Source of the DNA: Bacillus sp. cl95
GTDB lineage: Bacteria; Bacillota; Bacilli; Bacillales; Cytobacillaceae
Direction: 5' to 3'
Assembly: GCF_900115925.1 (NCBI RefSeq)
Contig: NZ_FOYF01000005.1
Span: 290,966 to 354,965 of the forward strand
Length of the DNA stretch: 64,000 nucleotides
The notes beneath the pieces are model-generated. The model was not told the origin of the DNA and did not search any database. It was given only the letters and a program-made list of their open reading frames with translations. The position numbers and the translations under genes are program-made. The first letter of the stretch is position 1, and the number at the start of each line of letters is the position of its first letter. Positions 8,927 through 17,665 of the stretch are shown here, piece after piece.

Positions 8927-9090
8927 ATGAATGAATTCCAGTTACATTTTCTAACTTAAACTTCAAGAGAAAAATTAATATAAGTTAAATCTAAAAATCT
9001 CCTCATTTTCCAATTAAAAATCAGTGGAATTATTCATCCTACCCCCAAAATCTTAAGATGATTACCTAAGCTTGTTTTGTTAGTCATTTT

Positions 9091-9135
9091 TTGTCGAAAG
9101 AGTCTAACCGCTGAAAGTTAAAGGTCCTGCGGTTA
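9091..9135 (+). promoter_or_regulatory. Spo0A-type box and stem in the leader of the EPS gene
   Basis: TTGTCGAA (9091-9098) is an exact 0A box on the coding strand, about 110 bases before the start codon. Just after it TAACCGC (9105-9111) can pair with GCGGTTA (9129-9135). Spo0A control is inferred from the box only. The remainder of 8927-9209 shows nothing further. Confidence 0.5.
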
Positions 9136-9209
9136 TTACCACCGATTTTAATTACAAAAAATACATTTATTAAATATTTTCGATACTACACCTATGAGGA
9201 GGAATCTAC

Positions 9210-12200
9210 GTGAATCGAATTTTTAGGTGGATTGTCAGATCACTGTTTGCGCCTGTTACTGGAAATGCAGGTGCAATTGCAAGTACACTTGGTTTTTTTC
9301 TAGCCTTTTTACCATTAGGTAGTTTAAAAATCCCATTATTATTTGCTGTTTCACTTTTGCTGCGTCTTAATATCATCGCCTTATTCCTTGGAACGTTGAT
9401 AACGGTTTTTATACCACATATTCGTCACTTACCAATCCAGGATTTGCGTTTATTGGATGAATTTTGGTTATTCTCTGCCCTTAAAGCTAAATTTGAATCT
9501 TCACAAGCTATTGTATCAGGCGCTTTCGGAGGTTTGATTGGCCTTTTCTGCTATTTTTTCTTCCACTGGTTTTACAATTTAGGGCTAAAAAACAAAGAAA
9601 AAAATCAAGAGCATATTTTTCGTGATTCTGCAAAAAGACGATGGTCCATTATTAAACGAATGAGCGCAGTCTTTACTCTTTTAATCGTTTTAGTAACGAC
9701 TATTTTTATTGAAAGTCTAAATACTAATCCAGTATTTTCTAAGTTGCCACTGAATAATTTCAACACAGAAAAGAATGAGATTAAGCCAATTAATACAAGT
9801 TTCAGTGAAAAAGAGCTTGCCTCTCAACTTCCAAAAACAAATTTTCCCTCTCCTAAAAATATGGGGAAACTGAACCAAAAACAAATGGCTGGCAAACAAG
9901 AATTTTATGCTTTTTACGTTAATTGGGATGAAAATAGCAAAACTTCTTTCAAGAAAAATATAGATTCTATTACAACATTAGTGCCGGAATGGCTGCAAAT
10001 TACTCCTGACCTTGAACTTAAATCTAGTATTGACGAATCTATTATTATAGAAGCAAAAGCGCATAACATGAAGATTCTTCCATTAGTAAATAATGTTGTG
10101 AAAAATAAATGGGATGGCGATATATTGCACCAATTATTTACTACTCCAGGCGCTGAGGATCGTTTTATTAAAAGTATGCTTAGCTATGTACAAAGAAATG
10201 GTTTCGATGGTATTAATATTGACTTTGAAGAAATCAATCCATCTGACAAGGATCATTTCACGCAATTTATGGATAAAGTTTATAAAGTATTCAATCAACA
10301 AGGCCTCATGGTCACATTGGATGTCCCGCCGAAGAATAATAGTTTTGATTATGTTTCTTTAGCATCTAGCGCTGATCGCATCATTGTCATGCTATATGAC
10401 CAGTACCACTCCATGAGTAAGCCGGGACCTGTGACTCCAATCGATTGGGCAAAAGAGAGCTTAAACCAACTAAATATTCCCTCGGAAAAATTAATTGTCA
10501 GTTTAGGAAGCTACGGATACGACTGGGAAGAAAACTCCAGCAAGCCCGCAGATACCATGACGTTCAGGGATATTATGGATTTAGGAATTGGAAACAACCT
10601 TAAAATCCATTGGAATAAACAAGTAGGCAACCCTTATTTACGATACAAAAAAAACGGAAAAAACCATATTGTTTGGTTTTTAGATGCTGCAACATTTTAT
10701 AATCAAATGCAGTTAGCGAAAGATCATGGTTCAAGAGGAATAGCGCTTTGGCGTCTCGGTTCAGAAGATCCTTCCATCTGGAATTACATTAATAAACCAA
10801 ATGAAATGAACAACCCTTCAAATGCTATTAAAACCATGGTCAGTACTGAACCTGTTCAATATACAGGTGCTGGAGAGATTTTAAGAGTAGTTTCTCAATT
10901 GGAAAAAGGTAAAAGAACAATTCAATTGGATTCGAGTGGGCTAATACAAACTGAAACATATGTTAAATTACCACAACCGCTTAAAGTGGTTCGGTATGGC
11001 AAACCCAAAGGTAAGGAAGTTGTTCTTTCCTTTGATGACGGCCCGGATCCAACTTATACCCCACAAATATTGGACATTCTGGACAAGAATAATATTAAAG
11101 GGACCTTCTTTATAGTTGGAGAGAACGCCTTGCTGCATCCGGAATTGATTAAAAAGATGCATAAAGAAGGACATGAAATTGGTAACCATACATTTACCCA
11201 TCCTGATGTGACATCCATTACACCTTTTCAAATGAAAATGGAGTTAAATGCAAACCAGCGTCTGTTTCAGCAAATTACAGGTCATTCCATGACTCTTTTC
11301 CGTCCAACTTATGAGGCAGATACGGAACTGAGCACAAATAACGAACATGTACCTATATTGCAAGCACAGGATATGGGCTACACCATGGTTGGTGAATCAA
11401 TTGATTCTAACGATTGGCAAACCATTTCTAGCAACGAAATTGTGAATCGAGTATTAGCTCAGGTGACAGAAGGAAATGTGATTTTGCTGCATGACGCTGG
11501 CGGTGATCGCTCCAATACTGTAAAGGCCTTGCCTATTATTATTGAAGAACTTAAAAAGTGCGGTTACACATTTACAACCGTGGCTGATCTAATTGGCAAA
11601 AGTAGTAATCAGATTATGCCCCCTGCCAATCAGGAGAACCCTTATTTGGTGTATGACAAAGCTGTATTTATGATCCTGCAAGGCTGGCACTTTGGATTAA
11701 GCATCCTGTTCTACTCAGCTATTCTTTTAGGAATCTTACGGATGGCTCTCTTTGTTTTCCTCTCTAGAAAACAGCTAAGAAATTATAAAGAGTTACAGGT
11801 TGATCCTACTTTTACACCTTTTGTCAGTGTCGTTATTGCTGCCTATAACGAAGAAAAAGTCATTTGCAAAACAGTTAATTCTATTTTATCCAGCGATTAT
11901 CCAGATTTTGAGATATTGATTATCGACGATGGATCAAAGGATGATACTGCCGGTGTGGTTCAAGAAACTTATGTAAACCATCCTTTCATCAGATTAATTA
12001 AAAAACAAAATGAAGGAAAATCTTCTGCTGTTAATCTTGGTTTTAAAGAAGCAATGGGAGAAATCGTTGTTGCTCTGGACGCTGATACACTCATCGCTGA
12101 AAATGCCATCTCCTTGCTTGTTAACCATTTTAAGAATGAAAATGTTGCTGCTGTTTCAGGTAATGTAAAGGTCGGCAATAAGGGGAACCTCCTTACAAAC

Positions 12201-12914
12201 TGGCAGCATATCGAATATGTAACAGGCTTTAACCTAGAGAGAAGGGCTTTTGCAGCGCTCAACTGCATTACGGTTGTACCGGGTGCGATTGGTGCATGGA
12301 GAAAGTCGGATGTAGAAGAAGTAGGATATTTTAATGAGGATACACTAGCAGAGGATACCGATATCACTCTTACTCTTTTGCGCAATGGGAAAAAGATTGA
12401 ATTTGAAGAAAAGGCTTATGCCTTTACAGAAGTGCCCGAAGATATTAAGAGTCTGGCAAAACAGCGTTACCGATGGGTTTATGGTACATTACAATGCTTA
12501 TGGAAACATCGTGAGGCTTTATTCAATAAAAAACATCACTCATTAGGATATTTCGCCCTTCCAAACATGTGGCTTTTCCAATATATATATCAAACCATAT
12601 CGCCTATTGCAGATATCTTATTTATTATGGCCCTTTTTACCACACACCCAGAAAAAGCAGCCATTGGATTTATTCTTTTTTACATGCTTGATTTCTTTAC
12701 ATCTCTATATGCATTTCGATTGGAGAAGGAAAGTCCTAAACCACTTATTTCCTTATTTCTCCAAAGAATATTGTACAAGCAACTTATGACTTATGTCGTG
12801 ATAAAATCCATCTTCTCGGCAATAATGGGCGTAACCGTTGGTTGGAATAAACTAAAACGAAAAGGTAATGTAACTCAAGAAACCTCTATTGTAGAAACGA
12901 AGGAATCTATTTAA
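9210..12914 (+). CDS. GH18-CE4 deacetylase-GT2 glycosyltransferase fusion, membrane bound
   Basis: The 1234-residue chain combines three enzyme modules. Residues 1-125 hold several hydrophobic spans, perhaps DUF2062-like, with another span near 150-168. A GH18-type hydrolase domain (about 230-520) has GFDGINIDFEEI (331-342), whose last Glu of DxE is the catalytic acid. A NodB/CE4 deacetylase (about 600-790) has SFDDGPDP near 607 and HEIGNHTFTHPD near 654. A processive GT2 domain starts near 872 (VIAAYNEEKV, DDGSKDDT) with DAD near 957, EDTDIT near 1048 and QRYRW near 1084, followed by C-terminal spans. By analogy with PgaB/PgaC and IcaA/IcaB it probably makes, partly deacetylates and trims an N-acetylglucosamine-type polymer. 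GTG start after GAGGAGG. Monocistronic with its own terminator. Confidence 0.88.
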   Translation: MNRIFRWIVRSLFAPVTGNAGAIASTLGFFLAFLPLGSLKIPLLFAVSLLLRLNIIALFLGTLITVFIPHIRHLPIQDLRLLDEFWLFSALKAKFESSQAIVSGAFGGLIGLFCYFFFHWFYNLGLKNKEKNQEHIFRDSAKRRWSIIKRMSAVFTLLIVLVTTIFIESLNTNPVFSKLPLNNFNTEKNEIKPINTSFSEKELASQLPKTNFPSPKNMGKLNQKQMAGKQEFYAFYVNWDENSKTSFKKNIDSITTLVPEWLQITPDLELKSSIDESIIIEAKAHNMKILPLVNNVVKNKWDGDILHQLFTTPGAEDRFIKSMLSYVQRNGFDGINIDFEEINPSDKDHFTQFMDKVYKVFNQQGLMVTLDVPPKNNSFDYVSLASSADRIIVMLYDQYHSMSKPGPVTPIDWAKESLNQLNIPSEKLIVSLGSYGYDWEENSSKPADTMTFRDIMDLGIGNNLKIHWNKQVGNPYLRYKKNGKNHIVWFLDAATFYNQMQLAKDHGSRGIALWRLGSEDPSIWNYINKPNEMNNPSNAIKTMVSTEPVQYTGAGEILRVVSQLEKGKRTIQLDSSGLIQTETYVKLPQPLKVVRYGKPKGKEVVLSFDDGPDPTYTPQILDILDKNNIKGTFFIVGENALLHPELIKKMHKEGHEIGNHTFTHPDVTSITPFQMKMELNANQRLFQQITGHSMTLFRPTYEADTELSTNNEHVPILQAQDMGYTMVGESIDSNDWQTISSNEIVNRVLAQVTEGNVILLHDAGGDRSNTVKALPIIIEELKKCGYTFTTVADLIGKSSNQIMPPANQENPYLVYDKAVFMILQGWHFGLSILFYSAILLGILRMALFVFLSRKQLRNYKELQVDPTFTPFVSVVIAAYNEEKVICKTVNSILSSDYPDFEILIIDDGSKDDTAGVVQETYVNHPFIRLIKKQNEGKSSAVNLGFKEAMGEIVVALDADTLIAENAISLLVNHFKNENVAAVSGNVKVGNKGNLLTNWQHIEYVTGFNLERRAFAALNCITVVPGAIGAWRKSDVEEVGYFNEDTLAEDTDITLTLLRNGKKIEFEEKAYAFTEVPEDIKSLAKQRYRWVYGTLQCLWKHREALFNKKHHSLGYFALPNMWLFQYIYQTISPIADILFIMALFTTHPEKAAIGFILFYMLDFFTSLYAFRLEKESPKPLISLFLQRILYKQLMTYVVIKSIFSAIMGVTVGWNKLKRKGNVTQETSIVETKESI

Positions 12915-12929
12915 TTAACTCTTCGTTCA

Positions 12930-12954
12930 GGCCTTCCCATTTGGGAAAGGCCTT
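12930..12954 (+). terminator. Terminator of the EPS enzyme gene
   Basis: AGGCCTTCCC (12930-12939) pairs with GGGAAAGGCCT (12944-12954), followed by TTCTTATTTTT. Confidence 0.85.
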
Positions 12955-12981
12955 TCTTATTTTTGAATTAGAACAAAAAAA

Positions 12982-13004
12982 GGATCACCTTCTCTTGGTG
13001 ATCC
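12982..13004 (-). terminator. Terminator of the Thr-rich protein gene
   Basis: GGATCACC pairs with GGTGATCC; on the minus strand CTTTTTTTG-like T tract follows. It lies 10 bases after the stop codon, facing the plus-strand terminator. Confidence 0.85.
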
Positions 13005-13014
13005 CTTAGAAAAA

Positions 13015-13653
13015 TTACAATTTCTTTCCGTTATTTTCTTTTTGTTCCCGATGGCTCGCTGCCTTTTCTTTTGCAGTTTGAGAAGTTTCTTGTCCACGAT
13101 TGGTTGTCGAGGTGCTTGAATTTGTTGGTTTATTTGCGGTTGGAACAGGGGCAGTCGTTGTAGTTGGTGCTTTGCTGCTTGTCGCGCGTATCGTTGTTGC
13201 CACAGTCGTGGCGGTTGAACCTGTTGGTTTAGTTGCCTTTGGAACAGAAGCAGTCGTTGTGGTTGGTGCTTTCGTGCTTGTCGTACGTATTGTTGAAGTT
13301 GTCTCATTCGTACTAGTAGGATTGGTTGTAGTACTGCTACTTAATTTTTTCGTATCCAGATTACTAGCTTTTATATCACTATTGTTTTCTCTCTTAACAG
13401 CCACTTGCAAAGAAGTAATATCCTGCGTCAGCTCTGAATGATCTTCTTTCACATTTGTTGTAGGCGTTTGATTCTTAACAGCCTTTTCAGCTTTGCTGAT
13501 TATATCCCCTTTTTTGGGGTCTCCGGATATTGTTGAAGCAATTTCTTTTGTTAATCGTTTAGGAGATAGATCGACTAGCAAAGAGTTGGTAACAGAAAAC
13601 GTAACAGCTCCTGCTAATACCATCGCAAGTGCTCCCTTGGTTCGTTTATTCAT
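13015..13653 (-). CDS. Thr/Ser-rich exported or membrane-anchored protein
   Basis: The 212-residue protein begins MNKRTKGALAMVLAGAVTFS, a signal peptide or signal anchor without a clear lipobox. Residues about 30-100 are polar. Residues about 108-185 are dominated by Thr with a repeated unit: TIRTTSTKAPTTTTASVP then TIRATSSKAPTTTTAPVP about 33 residues later. The tail is charged (KEKAASHREQKENNGKK). No enzyme motif or sortase signal is seen. Such segments often act as glycosylated spacers, but this is inference and I do not recognise the family. GAGGGA precedes the ATG. A strong palindrome (13673-13709) lies just upstream. Confidence 0.7.
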   Translation of the reverse strand: MNKRTKGALAMVLAGAVTFSVTNSLLVDLSPKRLTKEIASTISGDPKKGDIISKAEKAVKNQTPTTNVKEDHSELTQDITSLQVAVKRENNSDIKASNLDTKKLSSSTTTNPTSTNETTSTIRTTSTKAPTTTTASVPKATKPTGSTATTVATTIRATSSKAPTTTTAPVPTANKPTNSSTSTTNRGQETSQTAKEKAASHREQKENNGKKL

Positions 13654-13672
13654 ATAATTTCCCTCATGTCTT

Positions 13673-13709
13673 CTTGTATAGTCGTATTAAAAGAATACGA
13701 CTATACAAG
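13673..13709. promoter_or_regulatory. Perfect 16-bp inverted repeat in the leader of the Thr-rich gene
   Basis: CTTGTATAGTCGTATT (13673-13688) and AATACGACTATACAAG (13694-13709) are exact reverse complements around AAAAG. The near end is 20 bases upstream of the ATG at 13653, just beyond the ribosome site. No T run follows in the gene's direction, so it is not a usual terminator. It could be an operator, or an mRNA 5' hairpin. Confidence 0.7.
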
Positions 13710-13794
13710 ATGTATTATGGGGGTATAACCAGTCCTTCATATTCTTTATTGGCGATTGCTTGATCCATAGAGGTAATAAGCTTTCTATTTCATT

Positions 13795-13872
13795 GGCTCT
13801 GTTAAACTCGCCTGTTGATTTCCGCTCCAGTCAACAAAGTGCAGAAAATCAAAATTGTACATTAACAGAGCC
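13795..13872. mobile_element. MITE-like element, family A, short form, with perfect duplication
   Basis: The ends are GGCTCTGTTAAAC and ATTAACAGAGCC. The element is flanked on both sides by ATTTCATT (13787-13794 and 13873-13880), an exact 8-bp target duplication. The interior matches the element at 3896-3973. It encodes nothing. Confidence 0.85.
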
Positions 13873-14301
13873 ATTTCATTAAGACGTTTCCAAACTCTAA
13901 ATTCCGAATTAACCCCAAAACAGGAAGATGCTTATGAAAGCTACACTATCGTTTATCTTATATATTTCTTATTAAACCCCTCTATACTTTAACCCTATTG
14001 TTTGATAAAAAATGCCTCGCACTTTTTACAAATGGCATTGAATAAGTGCTGACAAAGGAACTTTATTTACAGATGTCTTTTCTTAAAGCTTAACAGGTTC
14101 AAAATAACGAAGAATGATTCGCTAATATCATTTATGGAATTTGCACACTGAGTGCGAGTAAGTCTTTTTCGACGCAGCTATTTCAAAATAGTAATAAAAT
14201 ATCCACACATCTTGCTATGTGAGGATGGAAAAATCAACAAACTTTATTGATTATTTTCTAAATGCTACTTTTTTTTACAATCAAGTATTTACCCCATTAT
14301 T

Positions 14302-14339
14302 AAAGAAAACCCTGGATTCCAGTATCCAGGGTTTTCTTT
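14302..14339. terminator. Strong orphan bidirectional terminator
   Basis: AAAGAAAACCCTGGAT (14302-14317) and ATCCAGGGTTTTCTTT (14324-14339) form a perfect 16-bp stem with a 6-base loop. No gene ends beside it in either direction. Confidence 0.8.
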
Positions 14340-14507
14340 TATCATTTGATGTTGCACTTAAAAGGATTTCAACAGAAATTGTTCAATTTCTAATTCCATT
14401 ACAGTTTGATCATAGCGCACTCTGCCATTTTTGCTATTTATGGATTAAACTCAAATCTTTAACTTCACCTACAGCAAAAATTGTGTTTGACCAAGCAATA
14501 AGAATTA

Positions 14508-14552
14508 AAAATCCCCTTCATTACTTTTCATTAATAAAGTAAGAAAGAGGAT
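14508..14552 (-). terminator. Likely nupC terminator (imperfect)
   Basis: Reading leftward, AAATCCTCTTTCTTACTTT pairs imperfectly with AAAGTAATGAAGGGGATTT and TTTAATT follows. It is about 40 bases after the nupC stop, beyond the TAA tract. Confidence 0.55.
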
Positions 14553-14559
14553 TTGAACG

Positions 14560-15769
<1,210 letters not shown>

Positions 15770-16061
15770 ATATTTTACCTCCAAAACATTGTTTACTTAA
15801 ACTAGTTGAACGCTATTTTCTTTATTATTTGTAAATTTACCTCAAAAAAACTTATAACAAAAAAAACAGCTAAAATTAATACACGGATGTAAATTCGATA
15901 AACAATTTTTGAATTCCAGACCCAATGATCTGACCCGAAACAACGATTTAATAAAATGGGATAATCATTTGAATGGTTCCTTTGAAAATATTCCACTTAC
16001 AGAACCATGTGATCGCTTTCATAAATAGTTTTAAAATTACTATATTAAAATAACACATTTT

Positions 16062-16077
16062 TTGAACAAATGTTCAA
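16062..16077. promoter_or_regulatory. DeoR-like palindrome upstream of nupC
   Basis: TTGAACAAATGTTCAA is a near-perfect palindrome, and another TTGAACA half-site follows at about 16084. The B. subtilis DeoR operator upstream of dra-nupC-pdp is described as an ATTGAA/TTCAAT palindrome plus an extra half-site, so DeoR-type control is inferred. Confidence 0.4.
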
Positions 16078-16387
16078 TCAAATTTGAACAAAATTAAAAT
16101 TATTTTTTTCCATTTTTGTTAATAAAGATTAATTCTCATATTTTTCATTAGAAAACTTGAAATTAATGTTAAAAATGTAACATTACACATTACAATAGAT
16201 ACACTCTGCAATGAAAGTTTTTTTAGTAATTGCAAAGGCTTAAATGTCATTATTTAGCATTTTGCAGTTACTTAAAGGATAAACGCAGTATGTTGAAATT
16301 TAAAAACATTATATGAATACAATGTTGCTGTTATCAACGATTATCGTTTTATTCTGGAAAATGAATAGAACATTTTATTTCAACAAA

Positions 16388-16463
16388 GGCTTTGTTAACC
16401 ACTTATTGTTGATTTATTACCGGCTGTTTGGAGCGGAAATCAATAGGCATATTTAACAGAGCC
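16388..16463. mobile_element. Degenerate family A element (76 bp, inverted core)
   Basis: The ends are GGCTTTGTTAACC and ATTTAACAGAGCC, and the interior carries GAGCGGAAATCAA, the reverse of the core of the other copies. No clear target duplication remains. Confidence 0.65.
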
Positions 16464-16469
16464 AACCAT

Positions 16470-16506
16470 AAAAAGGCAACTCTATTATTTAAAAGGAGAT
16501 TGCCTT
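16470..16506 (-). terminator. rlmH terminator
   Basis: On the minus strand AAGGCAATCTCC pairs imperfectly with AGAGTTGCCTT, followed by TTTATGG. It lies just after the stop codon. Confidence 0.65.
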
Positions 16507-16518
16507 CAGGTTTCTATA

Positions 16519-16998
16519 CTATTTATGATACGGTTCACCGCGATTAATCCTAAACGCACGATAGACCTGCTCCACCAATATCAACCTCATCAACTGGTGA
16601 GGGAAGGTCATTCTAGAAAATGAAAGTTGATCGTTTGATCGTTTGAGGACATCATTGCTTAAGCCAAGTGATCCTCCAATGACGAATACAATTTTGCTTT
16701 TTCCATAAGTGGCGAGCTTATCGAGTGTATCCGCCAATTCTTCTGAGGATTGCATTTTTCCGCCGATAGCAAGAGCGATAACGTGCGCATCCTGGCTGAT
16801 CTTCGCTAGAATTCGTTCGCCTTCTTTCTGTTTCACTTGCTCCATTTCATTTTCGCTTAACACTTCGGGTGCTTTTTCATCAGGTACCTCTACCACTTCA
16901 ACCTTTGCATAGGCCGTCAGTCGTTTCAGATATTCGTCGATGCCCATCTTTAAGTATTTTTCTTTCAATTTTCCTACGGTAACAATCGTGATATTCAC
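16519..16998 (-). CDS. rlmH: 23S rRNA pseudouridine-1915 N3-methyltransferase
   Basis: RlmH is a SPOUT (knotted) methyltransferase that uses SAM to methylate pseudouridine 1915 of 23S rRNA in the assembled ribosome. Visible are [17 protein letters not shown], the knot [13 protein letters not shown] and the conserved C-terminus [15 protein letters not shown] start at GTG 16998, which gives 159 residues, the usual family length, and the normal N-terminus (V/M)[15 protein letters not shown]; an in-frame GTG at 17013 is possible. The start codon lies at the edge of a DnaA-box cluster. Confidence 0.95.
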   Translation of the reverse strand: MNITIVTVGKLKEKYLKMGIDEYLKRLTAYAKVEVVEVPDEKAPEVLSENEMEQVKQKEGERILAKISQDAHVIALAIGGKMQSSEELADTLDKLATYGKSKIVFVIGGSLGLSNDVLKRSNDQLSFSRMTFPHQLMRLILVEQVYRAFRINRGEPYHK

Positions 16999-17090
16999 TA
17001 TCCACACACTCACTTTACAAACAGATTACAAACAGTTTACAAACAAGTTATACACAATACTTATCCACATATCCACATTTTCTATCCACA
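16998..17090. promoter_or_regulatory. DnaA-box cluster between yyzF and rlmH
   Basis: Exact TTATCCACA at 17061-17069; one-mismatch boxes CTATCCACA (16998-17006), TTATACACA (17048-17056), ATATCCACA (17069-17077) and CTATCCACA (17082-17090). Between them ACAAAC is repeated three times (17015-17041). B. subtilis has an origin-proximal DnaA-box cluster at yydA (rlmH) that titrates DnaA; the position matches. Confidence 0.7.
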
Positions 17091-17102
17091 TCTTGTATGC
17101 GC

Positions 17103-17264
17103 TCAAGTGTTCGCCACCATATATACGGCTATATTTCGACAATATTCACAGCTTGTTGATAACTTTTCTTCCTCATTTACCTTTGTTAAAACCGGAAATG
17201 TTTCATGTTCATCTACAATGATATCAATGGCTAGCTCTACATGTTCCTCGCAACAATAAATCAT
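17103..17264 (-). CDS. yyzF: CxxH/CxxC small zinc-ribbon-like protein YyzF
   Basis: The 53-residue protein starts MIYCCEEHVELAIDIIVDEH and contains CEEH and CEYC, the paired CxxH/CxxC motif of the YyzF family, suggesting one bound zinc ion. It lies between htrC and rlmH exactly as in B. subtilis. A GGGGA site is about 12 bases before the ATG. The function is unknown. Confidence 0.88.
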   Translation of the reverse strand: MIYCCEEHVELAIDIIVDEHETFPVLTKVNEEEKLSTSCEYCRNIAVYMVANT

Positions 17265-17312
17265 TTTCACTCATCTTCCCCTTTAATTTCACTTATTCAC
17301 ATGTTTATTATT

Positions 17313-17355
17313 TTCGACAAATTCTTTGTCTTCATACTCTTTAAACTTATCCACA
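17313..17355. promoter_or_regulatory. 0A box and DnaA box upstream of yyzF
   Basis: TTCGACAA (17313-17320) is an exact 0A box in reverse, 50 bases upstream of yyzF; a second one lies inside yyzF at 17135-17142. An exact DnaA box TTATCCACA is at 17347-17355. Confidence 0.4.
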
Positions 17356-17371
17356 AAACTATATTAACATA

Positions 17372-17609
17372 GGCTCTGTTAAACATGGTTGTTCATTTTC
17401 GCTACAGGGCACTCGCTTTCCGCTGACGAATTATGAAAAAGCCCTAATGCCGGCTTTTTCAAGGACAAATTCTTCTTGGGCGGTTCGGGAGCCTCCTCGT
17501 CGCTTCACTCCTGCGGGGTCTCCCCTGACCCGCTTTTCCCGCAGGAGTCTCGCACCCTTACGCTACAATCAACAAAGCTAATAAATCAACATTGGTCTTT
17601 AACAGAGCC
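17372..17609. mobile_element. MITE-like element, family A, long form (238 bp)
   Basis: The ends are GGCTCTGTTAAAC and CTTTAACAGAGCC. The flanks TTAACATA (17364-17371) and TTAGCATA (17610-17617) agree at 7 of 8 bases. The interior holds a hairpin AAAAAGCC/GGCTTTTT and a GC-rich segment with CTCCTGCGGGGTCTC. It encodes nothing. Confidence 0.85.
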
Positions 17610-17624
17610 TTAGCATAAAAGAAA

Positions 17625-17654
17625 AAGCAAGAAAGCGACCTCGCCTTCTTGCTT
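17625..17654 (-). terminator. htrC terminator
   Basis: AAGCAAGAAAGCGA pairs with TCGCCTTCTTGCTT; on the minus strand TTTTTCTTTT follows. It is 12 bases after the stop. Confidence 0.85.
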
Positions 17655-17665
17655 GATTCTTAGCA

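Larger units (their letters stand above)
15770..16518. other. Intergenic region upstream of nupC
   Basis: Very A+T-rich. It holds the palindrome at 16062-16077, a degenerate family A repeat (16388-16463) and the rlmH terminator (16470-16506). A 64-codon minus-strand reading at 15802-15996 lacks a ribosome site and recognisable features. Confidence 0.6.

Noticed and set aside
8927..9209. Riboswitch in the leader of the EPS enzyme gene
   Set aside because: Only one short stem (9105-9135) is visible; no known riboswitch core was recognised.
12957..13307. Gln/Arg-rich open frame overlapping the Thr-rich gene
   Set aside because: It is an out-of-frame reading of the Thr repeats (ACN codons shifted), with the terminator inside it.
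14219..14542. Plus-strand open frame of 107 codons
   Set aside because: No ribosome site, a strong terminator hairpin lies within it, and the product has no recognisable feature.
15802..15996. Minus-strand open frame of 64 codons upstream of nupC
   Set aside because: No ribosome site; composition is that of A+T-rich leader DNA.
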